64,000 nt of DNA from Amaranthus tricolor (Eukaryota; Streptophyta; Magnoliopsida; Caryophyllales; Amaranthaceae): positions 7,141,811-7,205,810 of the forward strand of contig NC_080059.1 in assembly GCF_026212465.1 (NCBI RefSeq), written 5' to 3'. Of the stretch, positions 37,350 to 51,161 are shown piece after piece. Within the stretch, counting starts at the first letter, position 1, and each line of letters opens with the position of its first letter. The notes under the pieces are model-generated. The model made no database searches and was not told the origin of the DNA. It saw only the letters and a program-made list of their open reading frames with translations. The position numbers were made by a program, and so were the translations under genes.

Positions 37350-40135
37350 TAAAAAGAAAAAAATTTCTATTATAGTGCTCATTTAAAAATATTTTCTAAA
37401 ATGGTGTTTATGTCACTAATTTATTTTAATTTTGGTTTGGAGTCTTCAAATCTTATTGTGAACCAAAAGAATAGTAGGTCTAAATAGAACTAAAAAATAA
37501 AACAATACAGTCTCTAGTTCTCACTAGAATTCATTTTCTAAAAATGTTCTTTATAAAGGAAAAAATTTAACCAAATTTATCTGAATTTGATTTGAAAACT
37601 TTAAACATAAAAATTAGACCGACAAAATAATTGGTATATACATCATATAACATGTGATACATAAAATCAATTATGATACAATAATATAGATATAAAATCG
37701 CAACAAAGAATTAAAAGTCAGCTTTTTTCTTTAAATATATCTAAAGTTATCATTTAATTATATGGGTTAGAGGAATTTAGAAAAAAAATAGGAATGCATG
37801 GTTGAAATATTTAGGACGATGTTAAGCAATTCATTTATTTATCTACTTTACTAAAAAAAGTTGTTCCCAATAAAAACGAGAAAAATCTGACAAAATATCA
37901 ATTACTTTATCTACTTTATGAGAAGGATCCACCAATTGTAAGGATAATTTTGAGTTTACCAATACTTAGAATTTTTTTGAATTAACGAGACAGAGTTAAA
38001 ATTTTTATTAACAAATTTTCTAAAAATAAATCTAACGTCCAATGATAATTTTATATCCAAATGTTCATTATAGCTTTTCTTCTTTAGTTTTTACTGTTAT
38101 TTTTCTCAGATTGATCCGAGTCTCAAATGCATCAAGTAGTTGTGACCAGCTATAGGAATATCAAGAGAAGCAGTTTTTACTTTTTTTCATTGCAAATCGA
38201 AGATACTTTCAAATATTCTTCAATCCCTCAAAAAAAATATTTCAACAATTGTTTTAGTTCACATTGAGGTTTGGAAATTCCAAACCAAAAACAAAGTAGC
38301 TTAGTGTTAAACCTTACCTACATGAGCACTACTTTGGGAAATTTTTTTCAATGAGCACCAAAATAGGATTTTTTTTCTTTATAACACTATATACGGAAAT
38401 CATTATTTTGCTCTTAGGAAATGTTCACCGAAATTGTAAAAAAAAAAGTAAAATTAATTGAAGAATCATAGAGATCATAAGCATTTAAAAAAATATTAAA
38501 ATCAAATCATTAAAAAATATAGAAATTACAATTATTAAGAAAATTATATGATACATATTGACAAAAATGATAAAAATAATGTTTTTTTTGAAACGAAAAT
38601 GACAAATGTTATTCTTTAGTATTTGATTCATCAAATGATTTTTTTAATTGTTATAAGTAACATTTACTTATTTTTGTATTTAAATAAAATTATCAAAATA
38701 CCCTTTTATCCTTAACCTTATCAGCTGCTACATAGGCTTTCCTGTCAGTCCTAAGTTTTCCTTCAAGCAACCTCATTAAAACCCTAACCTACTAACACAA
38801 ACCTTGACTCTCATGAAACCCACTACTCACCATATTAAATTACCTAAATACTCCACAAGTTAATTCTATAAATATTAGCAAATTATTTCTAATCTTTAAC
38901 TTACATTTCTTATTGTTACTCAGCCAAAAATTATAATTAAATCTTATATCATTCAATTTATCATTTAATTTTACAATTCCCTCAACTAGATCAATAAATT
39001 AGTTTGTATCAAAAGTTTATTCTCAATAACAGAAAACATGAAATCATGTCCAAATGTGATTTATTTCTATCAATGGAATCACCGGGGACAAGTACTGTCA
39101 TTAAGTGAATAGTGCTGAACATGAAAAATTAAAAAGCTACAATTTGACAATGGCAGAGTGTTTGGATTCTGATTTATATTCTGTCGTTTCGCAAATCAAC
39201 CATGATTCTACTACTGTGAATACTTCAAAGAACAAAAACATTCATCGTATTAATCAAAGCAGGAGGTGGAAGACATATCCACATCAGAAGTTCAGAATCG
39301 ATTATATATCCACTCCGTCAACTGTCTTTTTGATTGGAAATTTGCAAAATCAAATTAAAAAAAATGGAGTAAAACTTACCAGATGACGATCAACATATGT
39401 ACAGAAATCAATGATACATAATTATGAGTAACAATTTATCTATCAAATTTTTGTGTTTGAATTTATTTTAGATTATTCTGATTTGAATTCAACAAAATTA
39501 ATGTATACTCTTGTTATTTAGTCGATTCAATAAAACAACGGCTACAATTACAAATACATTCTAGTGTTTTGATTCTGATTAATATCATAAAATTTTACAA
39601 ACTTTATTCTAATTTTATGATATTTGTTTCGTATGATATTTGAAAATTTTATGATTCTGTTAATACTCGTAGAAGTTTCACAATATACACAGAATTGTAA
39701 TATATCGACTAAACTATCTAAACATCTTCATGGCTGAGAGATTTACATTGCTTCGGTATATTAACAAGAAGTTGCGTGAAATCAAGAAGCAACAAATAAA
39801 CACAATCATCAAACCACTATATCAATTCACATGTAGTAATAAAAGTGTTAAAGGAAAATAACAAATGTGATTTTTATTGAAGCCTATACAAATAAAATTA
39901 TTTTAGTAGATAATAGTCGATTAAATGATAATACATATCTAATTTTAAATTTGATTTTTTTTATAAATGGAGGTAAATTAAGTAAAATATTTATATAATT
40001 TATCACAACAATTTTATATGCCTAACCTAAAATTTGATACGTTTAGTTGAATGAAAAAGTGATGTATTCAATAAATAATTTTTTAAAGAATCTATATTTA
40101 ATTTGATTTAAATATAATGTATTCAAAAATTTTAC
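37350..40135. other. gene-poor stretch
   Basis: The words TATAGTGCTCATTTAAAAAT near 37372 and, inverted, near 38390 suggest a decayed foldback element of about 1 kb. The open frame at 39105-39386 (93 codons, ATG start) is AT-rich and unsupported. Nothing else was recognised. Confidence 0.35.
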
Positions 40136-40139
40136 AGTT

Positions 40140-40620
40140 ACTCTCCTGTGAGACGATCTTAGCCTAATAATTTTTTAAAAATACCCTGACATACTAATTT
40201 TAAGACTTTAAAGGACAATTTCAAGACTTAAAAATCCAATTTTAAGACTTAAAAATCCAATTTTAAGACTTAAAAGCTCAATTTCAAAATTTTTAATATT
40301 TACTTTAATGTTTGAGTCATCCTATTTTTAAGTGGAAACGAGAATTCCATGTCATGTAATTGATCTTTTAAGTCGTAAAATTGATTTTCTAAGTATTGAA
40401 ATTGACCTTTTAAGTCTTAAACAGTCAAATTTCATGATTTAAAATGTCAAATTTAAATCCTTGAAATTGGTCTTTTAAGTTTTTAAATTGGTCTTTTAAC
40501 TCTTGAAATTGACATTTTAATTTGTAAAATTGGTAAAAATTATAATCAATTGGGCCAGCCCAATAAGACGCGTCTCACAAGTGAGACGTTCTCACCCAAG
40601 TTTTTGTGATAAAATTTATT
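40140..40620. repeat. foldback element with inverted arrays of an AAGACTTAAAA unit
   Basis: The ends read CTGTGAGACGATCTTAGCC on the left and GGTGAGAACGTCTCAC when the right is inverted. Between them, CCAATTTTAAGACTTAAAAA-like units repeat at about 20-23 base spacing on the left half. The complementary GGTCTTTTAAGTTTTTAAATT units repeat on the right half. Confidence 0.7.
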
Positions 40621-40993
40621 TACGATAATATACACATGTATTATTCTTTGAAGGTATATTTTTATATACTTCATATTAATAAATTCGTACATTGCATGCA
40701 TGAGTTTCTATACTAAATTTAAAAAAATTTACTTGGAAACAGACCATAAGCAATATAAATAAAACAAACAAGGTTAATTATATTTAAATTTGTGAAATAA
40801 ATAAAAATATTATATAAAGAATAAAACAAATAAAACGGTCAAAATGCAACACACGCAAATCCAAAGAGACGGAATAATTTCAGGCAAAAAAAAGCATACT
40901 TCATATGATAAAGGATTTAGCAGTTAAGATGGTTAAGGCATGTGAAAAGACTATTAGCCAAAGATTTAAAAAGAGGATAAGAAAAATCGAGGA

Positions 40994-41685
40994 TTGTTGG
41001 TGATTTGTGTAAACATTGTCACCGCACTGTTAGCATGTCACCGTTGTTTGGCATTGCCTAGTCCGATATTGCTGGCGATTTACCTGTGTAAACATTTTCG
41101 AGTTCGAGTGAACAAAATGGTTACCTTGTGCAAACTACGAACTAGCTGTGGTGCAAACATTTTCAGGCTCGCGGTAAATTGCTATGAGCTCGAGTTTGAA
41201 TCACATCAGAAACATTAAATCCCATGTAAATAGAATAATTTTGCTCCTTTTAACATTCAAGTGAATATGGATTTCCGAGTTAAATTTCGACAAGAGTGTA
41301 ACTTCACACGACGTATTCAAGTAGAGCACCGGTTCTTTGAATACAAATGAAGTATACGCAGCTGTTCTAAGCATTGTTTCCCGAACACTAAACTACAACA
41401 TTTGCCCAAAATTTTTTTGATCATGTACAAGTGAAAGTACGATTACTTCTTTTCGAGTGCGCCTTCCTCCATGAGTCACAACTCGAAAAAAGTAATCTAA
41501 ACTGATGCTACGTTCCTAGGCAAGCTATTCCATGTCTTGAACCAGGTTAGGTGCAATGGATTCGGCCGTTCCCTGCCAAACAGGTTTTGCATATGCCAAC
41601 CTAATCCTCGATGCGTAATCTGCGTTGTTTGACTGTCGTTAAGCCAAACCGGGACTTTAATGTGGACAATACATGGATCCTCTTG
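40994..41685. other. 3' flank of the pTAC2-like gene
   Basis: A 74-codon open frame at 40994-41218 has no family features. The region is less AT-rich than its surroundings and may be 3' UTR on the minus strand, or a decayed gene fragment. Confidence 0.3.
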
Positions 41686-44600
41686 TTACACTGTGCTAGG
41701 CGTAAGGTCTTTTTGTCGTCTAGAAAGAGTAACGGTATTAGCACCGTTATGTTTCTCTCGCCTACCAGAGCTAATGGACGATCTTGATAACGGAAGAGGT
41801 AGGGGCGTATTGGAGAGTTTAATCACTTCGTTTGTCTTAGATTTATCAGAAGATTGCTCGATTTCAGACAATAGACGTTTTAGCTGGGAATGCTGGCTCA
41901 CGATCCGACCACTGTTCCATCCAGGGAAACTAAATGGTGACGACTGCAAATTATCCTTTAGAAAAGAATCAGCCACCTTTGCAACAGGATAATTCTCTGC
42001 CGCGGGGCTCTTCTCCATCTCTCCCCTTCTGCTGATAAAATACAGAAACGAAGTCACACCACAATAATACAAATGCGAAAGCGCTAAACTCTATAATATT
42101 AGGTACATGAACCGAAATATATCAACGTAAGAAATCATCGTTAATAATGACGAAGTCATTGAATAAAAAAACTGAACTATAGAAACCGATTTACATTGCA
42201 CTGCCATTTTTCCATGAAGAATTTAAAATTTCGATAAAAGGCATTGACAGTGAAATTAATTTGAAGCAAAAATACAGATAGTAATGAAGGTTTAATCATA
42301 AAAAAGGTTTTATGTTCATAATTTTCTATTACCACCTAATATCACATGTTCAAATGGTAATGTATTGGAATGAATTTTGTAAAGAAAATAAGATTGTTGA
42401 AGGAGAATAAATATGGTCATTAAATTTATCAAGTGAGAATCCTACCAAAATTACACTAACATTCTATTACCATTCCCACCATTTAGTACCGATTACCAAA
42501 CGGGCCGCTAATGCCACTGAATAGAAATATTCATGATGTGAGCTAGCAAACCATTAAATCAGGAGAGCACAAGAGCCTCAAAACATGAAAATTTATTCAG
42601 CTAGATGGATTTGAATGAAATGATTGTCAACACAAGAATTTAATCTATGCAAGTCGACAAAAACCAACGACCAAGAGGCAAGAAGAGTATAGATGGCAAA
42701 GAAAATGAGGAAAACTTACACTACAACAATAGTAGCTAGTTGAGGAAGATCTGTTCCATCCTTCAACAATTTTATCAAATCATTGAGCCACACTGATATA
42801 GCGGCACATACACTGCCGGGCCACATCCTGCATTTCGATCAAAATATTAAGATTTAAACAGGGATGACTAAAGAGAATTGTACAAAATGGTTAAACAAGC
42901 TCATACCTATGTATATCAAGAGACCAAACCAGCTTGTTATAACGGAATAATTCAGGAAAAAGTCCCCTCTTCGTAGCTTCTTTCAGCACCCTTGCTGCAC
43001 GTGCCTTCTGTCCAAGCCACCATAGTGCTTCTAGAAGCGTGTTATAAAATCTCATTCCAAAGGCACATCCTTCGGAATTAAGTTTGTCAAAGACATATTC
43101 TACCATCTGCCAGTTGGAGTCATCATCAAAATCTCCCTTGATCATTTGAGCAATTACTTGGTGAATATTGGAAGTTTTATGATTCAGCATTTCGTTAAGT
43201 AATTCGTAGGCATCATTCAACCTGGTTTGTACAAATTTAAAGTGAGATAAAGTGCAAATCTCAAGTTAAGACACAAGATGAGATTTCAATTTGACCCTAT
43301 GTACCATTAGTTATAATTATTCCTATCCCATACAGAAACAGCCAGAACACACACTGTTCGATGAAAACTAAAATCCATCATAATTTAGCAAATATTTGTC
43401 TATAATTCTAGTTCATGTGAAGTTCGAGACTATGTTCACAATCAAGGATCAACCTGAAATTGCCTTTTTGTTATTACAAGGCTAAGGCTGTGTGAATCTC
43501 ACTCAAGATCATTCAAATATTGTAACATGTATACAATGAATAAGACTATTGATGACTTGAATCAGATAAAGCATCATTCAAATGTGTCGGACCAACATGT
43601 ATATGATGTGATAAGCTTTGATATACAATGAAAAGCTTGCGGGGTGGGGAGAATTAATTAATTGATGAGGAGACTTCAATTTCCATACAATCTATTCTAA
43701 GTACGTTTTTATATTTGGCTTCCATGGTGAGTGTCTTGGATTCCCCAAAAAACTTCCTTTGTGATAGATTAGAAGGAGTTGACACACACTTCAAGCTGAA
43801 GAGATAACCGAGGCAATGTGCTTGGATTCCTCAAAATCTTTAAGAAACCGGGATATGGAAGTTCACCAATGATATGGAAGAATGACACCAAGCTAACCTA
43901 AGAACTATTCTAAGGTCTGAAGAAAAGAGAAGATGTTATTGAAAGCCCAATCACAAACATAACCTCAAACTCTACAGATGAGGAGAAAGTAATTCATGAG
44001 ACTATCATCTAAAGGTTGGTAATAAACCCAACATATCTATGACATTGTCTTTTAGGTTATATCAACTCAAGTCACATTCAAAAGTTACATGAAGATGAAC
44101 TTCTATCATCTTATGATTATGAATCATTTGATGTATGTGAATCTTTTGATAAGGAAAATGACACACTCACTTTATATTGGAAAGGGTGAGGGGGCCAATT
44201 AACTCTTGAGCTTAATGTATATGGACCAATGAGTACAATAACTAGGGGAGATTATAACTACTTCATTACTTTCACCAATGATTTTAGTAGATCCAAGTCC
44301 GACTACAATTACTTAATGAAACACAATACGGAATCATTTGAAACGTTCAAAGAGTTCCCAAAGGAAGTAGAGAACGAACTTTGTAAGACAATTAAAGCAT
44401 TACGAGTGGTAGTGAATATTTGAGCCAAGAGTTTATTTGTCATTTGAAAGGTTGTGGAATTCTTTAACAACAAACTCCTCTTGGAACACCTCAGTTAAAT
44501 GGTGTGTCTGATTAGAACTAGAACTTTATTAGATATGGTTCGATCTATAATGATTTGGGTACTCTCAAAACTACTATATTTTAAACTAAATTGAACATTG

Positions 44601-47600
44601 TCTAAAGCAATTGATAAAACTCCATATGAGTTATGGGCATGAAGAGTTTCTAGCCTATCTTTTCTACAAATTTAGGGTTGTGAGAATTATGTAAGTCGAC
44701 AAATTTTTCTTTGAAGGTAATCCTAAAGAAACAAAAACAAGGGGCTAAATATCTACAACTATTATGAAAACTAAGTGTTTGTTGCTAATAATGATGCTTT
44801 TTGGAACGATGATTTCCTTTCCAAAAAGGTAAGTGGAAGTAACATATTTCTTGAAGTTTGAGAGTCGCAACAAATATATGTAAATTATTCCATGCCAAAA
44901 CCAAAAGTACTTGTGCCAATGCATGTGGTTGAGGAACTGCAACCAATGAATGATACTCTTCCCTTGCCTAAGCTTGTGCCGAGGAAGTGATTTTAACACC
45001 ACCTCGTGCTGCTCCACTTGAATCTAGTTCGTGCAAAGATCCTTAAATTGTTGAGAAGTAAATTTCTCCTTAGAGGTTTATGAGTTACTTGTTGACAGAA
45101 AATTCTGAAATAATGATTTTCGAACACGAAGAACCCACTAGCTACAAGAGTGCCTTGACATGTGAAGACTTTGAAAAGGGCTTGGAGCTGTCAAGTATGG
45201 GACTTGGTGGATTTGTTCAATGGGATACACCTATTGGTAGCAAATGACTTTTCAAATTAAAAAACAAGGATGAAAATTGTTGGAAATACTTCACATGTGA
45301 GGAAAATCCCACATCGCTAAAATAGTGAGTTGTAGACTTGTATATAATGCTTGATGGGTATTCTTCCTAAGACCATATGATTTTAGGAAAGAGTCAACCT
45401 CATCAAGTGTGTATGCAAATCAACACTCGTCACCCATGGGTTTGTGGCCTCGAGCCCGATGTAACAAAACTTCGGTATTTTCAAGGCAAGGTTTTACAAA
45501 GAAGATTCATGGTATTGACAATAATGACACTTTTTCACGAGAACCAATGCTAATTATTTCATTCGGACACTCTTAGTGATTGTTGCTTTCAATAATTATG
45601 AAATTTGCCACATGGATGTCAAAAATCCTTTCTTGGATGGATTTTTAAAAGAGGATGTGTACATGACATAACCTAAACATCTTGAGGATCCATAAAATCC
45701 TAAAAAGGTATGTAGGCTTTAAAAGTTCATTTATAGACTGAAGCAAGCATCTCGGAATTGAAAACTTCGTTTTAATGAAACAATCAAACAATTTTGTTTT
45801 CTCAAATTGAAGATGAAGCTTGTGCTTACAAGAAGCTTAGAGGGAGTAGCATTGTCTTCTTGGTTTCAAATAGTTAAATGACATATTTCACATAGGAATC
45901 AATATTGTCATGCTTGACTTGGTGAAGCAATGGCTAAAGAATTATTTCTCTATGAAAGACCTTGGAGAAAGATAGATTTAAATGATTGATTAAACTAAGT
46001 CAAAGAACTAATATTAATAAGGTTCTTACTAGGTTCAACATGGAAAACTCAAAGAGAGGCTTCCTCCCCATGCCACATGGTTTAGCAGTTAATAAGACTC
46101 AATGTCCTTCGGACATCAATGAGATTAAGAAGACAAGTAATATATCTAATGCCTCGGACATAGAGTCCAATATATATGACATGTTTTGTGCTTGATCAGA
46201 TATCTCATATGCTTTGAGTATAGCATACTCTGATTAAATTCAGGCACACTGCAATGCAGCAAAGACCGTTTGGATAAAGAAATTCTTTTTTAAACTAGAA
46301 GCAGTACCTAGTGTTAAAAATTGTATTGTCTTGCTTAGAAGCCAAAAACCGTGTTCAAAAGTTTCACATTATTTCGTAAGATCATCGAAATGAAATATGC
46401 GAAAGTTTGAAAAAGTCGCGCATATAACAATAGTGTTGATTCGCTAACTAAACCATCATCTCGACCCAAGCATGTGAGTCATACTAGGATTTGAGATTTA
46501 TACATATAAGAAAGTGGTTATAACTCTGTATGGTGACAAGATGAAAGAACATCTTGAGCTAGAACATAATGTGGTGACAAGGTGAAAGAAAACACCATTA
46601 AGGTAGACAACATTTCTTTAGTCCAATGCTTTGGTATTTACTCAAATTTCCTCTAATATGATGACAGCCAAAAGCATTTTCAAGAAGTAATACGAAACGA
46701 TGATTTAAGACTTCATCTACAGCTAATGTTACATGAAAGAGAGAAAATCAAACATCCTATGACAATAAGGCAAAATGGTAACACAGAAATCTAACCTGTC
46801 ACTTTTTGCATAGACTGCAAGCATCATGCAATAGCACATCACACTTGGTAGTATTCCCAGAGCTTTTATTTCTTCAAACTGTTCCTCACCCTCTTCAACT
46901 AGACTAGCAAAGCAATAAACACTCAAGACTGCCTCAAGTGTCTGCTCATCTGGGTCACATTTTGCATTTTCCATCTCAACAAAAGCATTTATAGCCTCCT
47001 CAAACTCACCTCCCTGTCTAAAACCTTCAATAACACCATTAAATGAATCTCTATTCCTCGCTATGCCGCAATCGTTCATCCTAGACAAGATTGCATCAAC
47101 TTCCTTATAAAGTCCGCCCCTTGCATATGTGTGAATCAATGAATTATAGGTTTCCACATTAGGTTTGCTTCCCACCTCATTCATTGTGTTAAATGCAACA
47201 AGAGCTTCTTCATATAGTCCAGCTAGTCCATAAGCCTCAATAATCCCAGTGTAGGCCTTAGGAGTTGGCACTAATTCTTTACCATTCATATGATTCAATA
47301 TCTCTTTAGCATCCTGATACAACCCTCCTTTCCCACAAGCAAATATCAAACCTTCATAGGTTTCCATATTTGGCTCAACATTCTCTTCCACCATATCATG
47401 AAATAAAGTCACCACTTCCTTAAAATATCCTCCTTCACCAAAAACTTGTATAAGAATGTTATATGTTGCAGCATCTGGCTCAGTATTGCTCACCTTCATC
47501 TCAAGGAAAAGCTCGCGAACATCATCATACCTCCCTTGATCACCATACAAATTCAACAAAATACTATAAGTATTAGCATTCGGCATACAACCCGCTTCCT

Positions 47601-48624
47601 GCATCTGCCGAAACACCCCCATGGCCTCTTTAATAGATCCTTCTTGTGCATAAGCATCCAACAACACATTATAGGATGATATATCCGGCAAATTACCACT
47701 CAATTCCATCTCTAGTAACAGCTCAGACACTTTCTCAAGCTTACCCAACTTGCCAAATGTCTCAACAACATAACTATAAGTTGTAATATCTGGCAAAACC
47801 CCACTCTCATTCATAGTCCTAAACACCATTTCAGCTTCATCACCCAACCCTCGATTCCCACAAGCACTAAGCAATGTATTATAAGTTATAATATCTGGTT
47901 GAATCCCTTCATGCCTCATTTCAGCAAACAACCCCAACAATTCCTCCCAATATAATCCACCTCTAGCACAAGAATTAATCACAGTATTGTAAGTCAATAT
48001 ATTAGGAACCACCCTCTCTTTCTTCATCCTATTCAATAACTCAAGGGCAGTCTCAAACTGGCCATTCCTACCATAAGCATTAATCAAAGCAGTATAAGAG
48101 AACACGCTTCGAGGTATATTATGAACAGGCATTTCATCAAACACCTCATGGCATTTCTCAAGCAACCCTTCTCTACCCAACACCCCTATAATAATAGTAT
48201 AAATATGTTCATTGGGTTTGCACCAAACTTGGCGCTGCATATATTTAAACAACCTTAAAGACCTTTGCCAATCCCCTCTTTGAGCAAATTCCTTAAAAAC
48301 TAAAGCAAAATCATTAAGGGAAAGCTTATTTTTAAAAGCCTCAAGACATCTAGCAATTGACCCTCTTGGTGGAAGACTACTTAATTTGTTAATCAAAGTT
48401 TCTACATCATAACTATACTTACCCTTTTCAACTATGACTGATGGGTTGCCCAAAATTAAGTCTTTGGGTTTAGCTTTAAGCTTGAAATTTGATTGAGTTT
48501 TGTATAAAGGTTGGAATTTTTGAGGAAGAAATAAGTTTGGAGGGAAATTGGGGAAAGGGTTTTGTTTTGGAGAGTGGAAAGATTGAGAAGGGAAAAAAGG
48601 GGAAAAAGTTAGGGTTTTTAGCAT
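41686..48624 (-). CDS. PTAC2: pTAC2-like plastid PPR-SMR protein
   Basis: The exons are complement(46796-48624), complement(42907-43221), complement(42720-42827) and complement(41686-42028). They join in phase to 864 residues, near the length expected for pTAC2. The N-terminus is Phe/Pro/Ser-rich with few acids, as in a chloroplast transit peptide. From about residue 140 to 650 run many 35-residue P-type PPR repeats (TYNTLI-type and PDxxTY boundaries). The C-terminal part (about 715-850), with DLPQLATIVVV, KVADSFLK and SFPGWNSGRIV, fits the SMR-type tail of pTAC2. pTAC2 belongs to the plastid transcriptionally active chromosome and supports transcription by the plastid-encoded RNA polymerase. 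All splice sites are GT-AG. The first intron (43222-46795) is about 3.6 kb and holds a decayed copia element. No frame break was seen. Confidence 0.92.
42330..42507. mobile_element. MITE fragment with CAAACGGGCC end
   Basis: The right end ACCGATTACCAAACGGGCC and interior words (ACCATTTAGTACC, ATTACCATT) match the complete element at 53443-53748. The left end is lost. It lies just outside exon 4 within pTAC2 intron 3. Confidence 0.5.
44030..46500 (+). pseudogene. decayed Ty1/copia retrotransposon inside pTAC2 intron 1, antisense
   Basis: Plus-strand fragments occur in copia order. A pre-integrase/integrase stretch lies at about 44060-44420 (GPMSTITRGDYNYFITFTND, then DFSR and LMKHNTESFETFKEF). 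A reverse transcriptase stretch lies at about 45600-45760 (a MDVKNPFLDG motif, then a YRLKQAS-like motif). The YFSMKDLG motif lies near 45950, and an RNase H-like end near 46260-46500 (AHCNAAKTVWIKK). Stops and frameshifts break every part, so no working protein can be made. No LTR pair was found. It runs opposite to the host gene. Confidence 0.8.
45278..45466. mobile_element. LTR-like insertion (possible solo LTR) inside the copia remnant
   Basis: A 189-bp block with TGTTGGAAATAC at one end and CCCGATGTAACA at the other separates two halves of the copia reverse transcriptase region. The flanks AAAAT and AAACT differ at one base and could be an old 5-bp target duplication. It contains CTTGTATATAATGC, a TATA-like stretch. 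Confidence 0.5.
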
Positions 48625-51161
48625 GATGGGTGATGATGAGTTTGCATCAGAAATCGTATCAAAATTGAATTGAAAAATTAAGGTTCTTGAAGGGTTTTAG
48701 AGATTAAAATTGTAGAGAAGAATAAGAAAGAGGTGGAGGTTGAAGATGAATACTTTGCAGAAGGAGATAGTTATGGATAACGAAAACCGTTGCAAATTCT
48801 TCAATTTACCTTTTTCTTTTTTTTTTTCTTTTTAGCTGGTTAATCCCGCCCATCACATATGGATTATAATTAAATAAATAATACTAATAAGTTTGTTAGA
48901 TTTTAGTCTTGTCTTACCCATTTTGCATCAATTGTTATTTTGAACTGTCTTATTTTATTTTATATTATTTTTATTTTTGATGATGACACATCACTTTCTT
49001 CAAATCTCATCCATAATTTTAAAAAGCCTCACAATTTTTTTTGTCTCGAACATATTGAGAGGGAGGGAGTATGTAGTTAGTATTCCTCCTTTTTAATTTA
49101 GGTTATAGTTGGAACTTAATTATTTGGTTGATATTGAAATTTAATCTCTTTGTTTTCATTTGTTCTTTCTATTTATTTTTTATGCAAATTACAATGCAAG
49201 CTTAAAAGTTAAATAATTTTAATTATAAGCTTTTAAAATTCTAAAAAGTTAATATTTAGGAAGAATATATTAAACGAATCTAACAAGATTTTTTTATTTA
49301 TAATGCTAAATTTTACATTTTCCTTAAATATATCCCATTTACAAATGATGCAAAACTAAGAGGATTAAGTATTATTTTTTTTGTTGGACTAAATTTGCAA
49401 CAATGCACAAATGAAAATGAAAATTTTTTTATATATAATGTAGCAAAATTAAAAAATTTGTTGGCAAAACCAAATTAGTATGTTGAATCTTTGTCATAAG
49501 AGTGACAGTGTAAGCCCTAAACCACTTGAAAAACCCGTAATTTTCCTAATTCATATTTTATTATCGATAACTTTAAAAAAATTATTCACAACAAACAACA
49601 AAATTTATATTATTTTATGATCAAAATTTTTTCTCAATTATAATATGTTATATATGCCAAATACCAAATTACATAATTTAGATGGTGGATTACATTATTG
49701 CTTACTCAATGGCATACACATAAGAGGAGAATGGTGACGTACAATGGAGCATGGTTGTTTGGAGTTTGGTACCTTAGCAAGAAGAAGAGGTAAAAGGGAT
49801 CCTGGCACAGTTCGAATGAGCCTTATATTCTGAGGTGTTTTGTTCTTGTATTGTTCATACTTGATAATATAAATTGCTCTTTAAGGGGAATGTACAACAT
49901 ACTATTCAAATATTTTTTTGTGTTCTTGCTTGTGTTGTTCTTTGTCCTTTCATTGTTTTTCTTCTTCGCCATTGGTAAGGTCCTTATAGCTTTTATTTCC
50001 TTATAAATAATTTTTTTGATATTAAAATCAAAATTTCTTTTAAAAGGGATTACTTTAATGATGAAAAACATTGACTTCAAATACAAAAAAGTAATTAAAA
50101 ATTTACTTACTTACCACTAAAAAGTGATGAGTCAAAATACAAAATTATACTAGAAATCGATGAGTCACAATGAAGATTTTAGCGAAATAACATTGACTCA
50201 AAATATGAAAATTAAAAAATTGGTTCAAAATGATCAATTTTAACCTTTTTTTATTTTTATTTTTGTAGGTTAAATTATATTCGCAATGATTGTTTTTTCT
50301 TATATAAGTAGTCAATTAATTTTTTGTTTGATTTCAAGTCAATTCTAAATTGAATTAAAAATTTGACAGACTAAGTACACGCATATCTCAATTTTAGGTG
50401 GAAAAAAATTACATACACTACTAAGTAACTAGTAATAATGAAACCTAAACTAATAATAATTATTAATTTCTCTTGGCTACCCAAAAGTCTCGGCAAATGA
50501 TAATCCCATATATAATTAGTTAAAATTTTGGATATCTTATTTCTTCTTTTTCTCCTTTTTTCTTGTCTAATTGAAACAATTGATAAATTTGATAAGCTCT
50601 CAAATTCTTCATGGAGATATACACAAAAGCCATTCCCATTGAGATTTGAAACAACAAAGAAAAGGTTGTTTATATTACAAACCAATTTTACAATTCCTTG
50701 AGGTTAGTTGAATAGTTTGTATGCAATAAAAGATTTTCTTAGCAATCATTTTACAAATATTCTCTAATAAAATTATGTAAATTTGATCTTGTGCTAATTC
50801 ATGAGAGGATTAGAAATCAAAATGATTGAAAAAGAAAAATCTATGTGACGACTTTTGAATTTGATATATTGGTTCATACAGTCGATTTCAATCACAATTT
50901 TTTAAAATTAAGACTTTAACATTGTTATTGTTGTTGCTACTATATTGTTTATTTTAAATTAATCATATAATCCATGGAATTTGTTTTAGGAACACTAAGT
51001 TGAAATTCATATAAAAAGAAACTTTATTTATGGAAGATCTTTTCGATTGTTACAATTGTGTTTTACAATTTGATGCATTATATCGTAATATAAAACGATG
51101 TTTCCTTTCAATAGTGGATGAAATCCAGATTAATAAGGGTGAGAAAGGTAAATATGGTGTT
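48625..51161. other. intergenic stretch upstream of the pTAC2-like gene
   Basis: The pTAC2 promoter should lie in its first few hundred bases on the minus strand, but no clear TATA box is visible, which is common for plastid-protein genes. A Stowaway-type end (GAGGGAGGGAGTA) lies near 49060-49072. The open frames at 49823-50086 and 50371-50685 are AT-rich and lack family features. Confidence 0.4.

Noticed and set aside
37143..37352. Frame with long Ile-Tyr run
   Set aside because: Translated (AT)n microsatellite.
39105..39386. 93-codon plus frame
   Set aside because: ATG start and no stop, but AT-rich, alone, without motifs or splice partners; not enough to call a gene.
47446..47679. 77-codon plus frame
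   Set aside because: Shadow of the pTAC2-like coding exon on the opposite strand.
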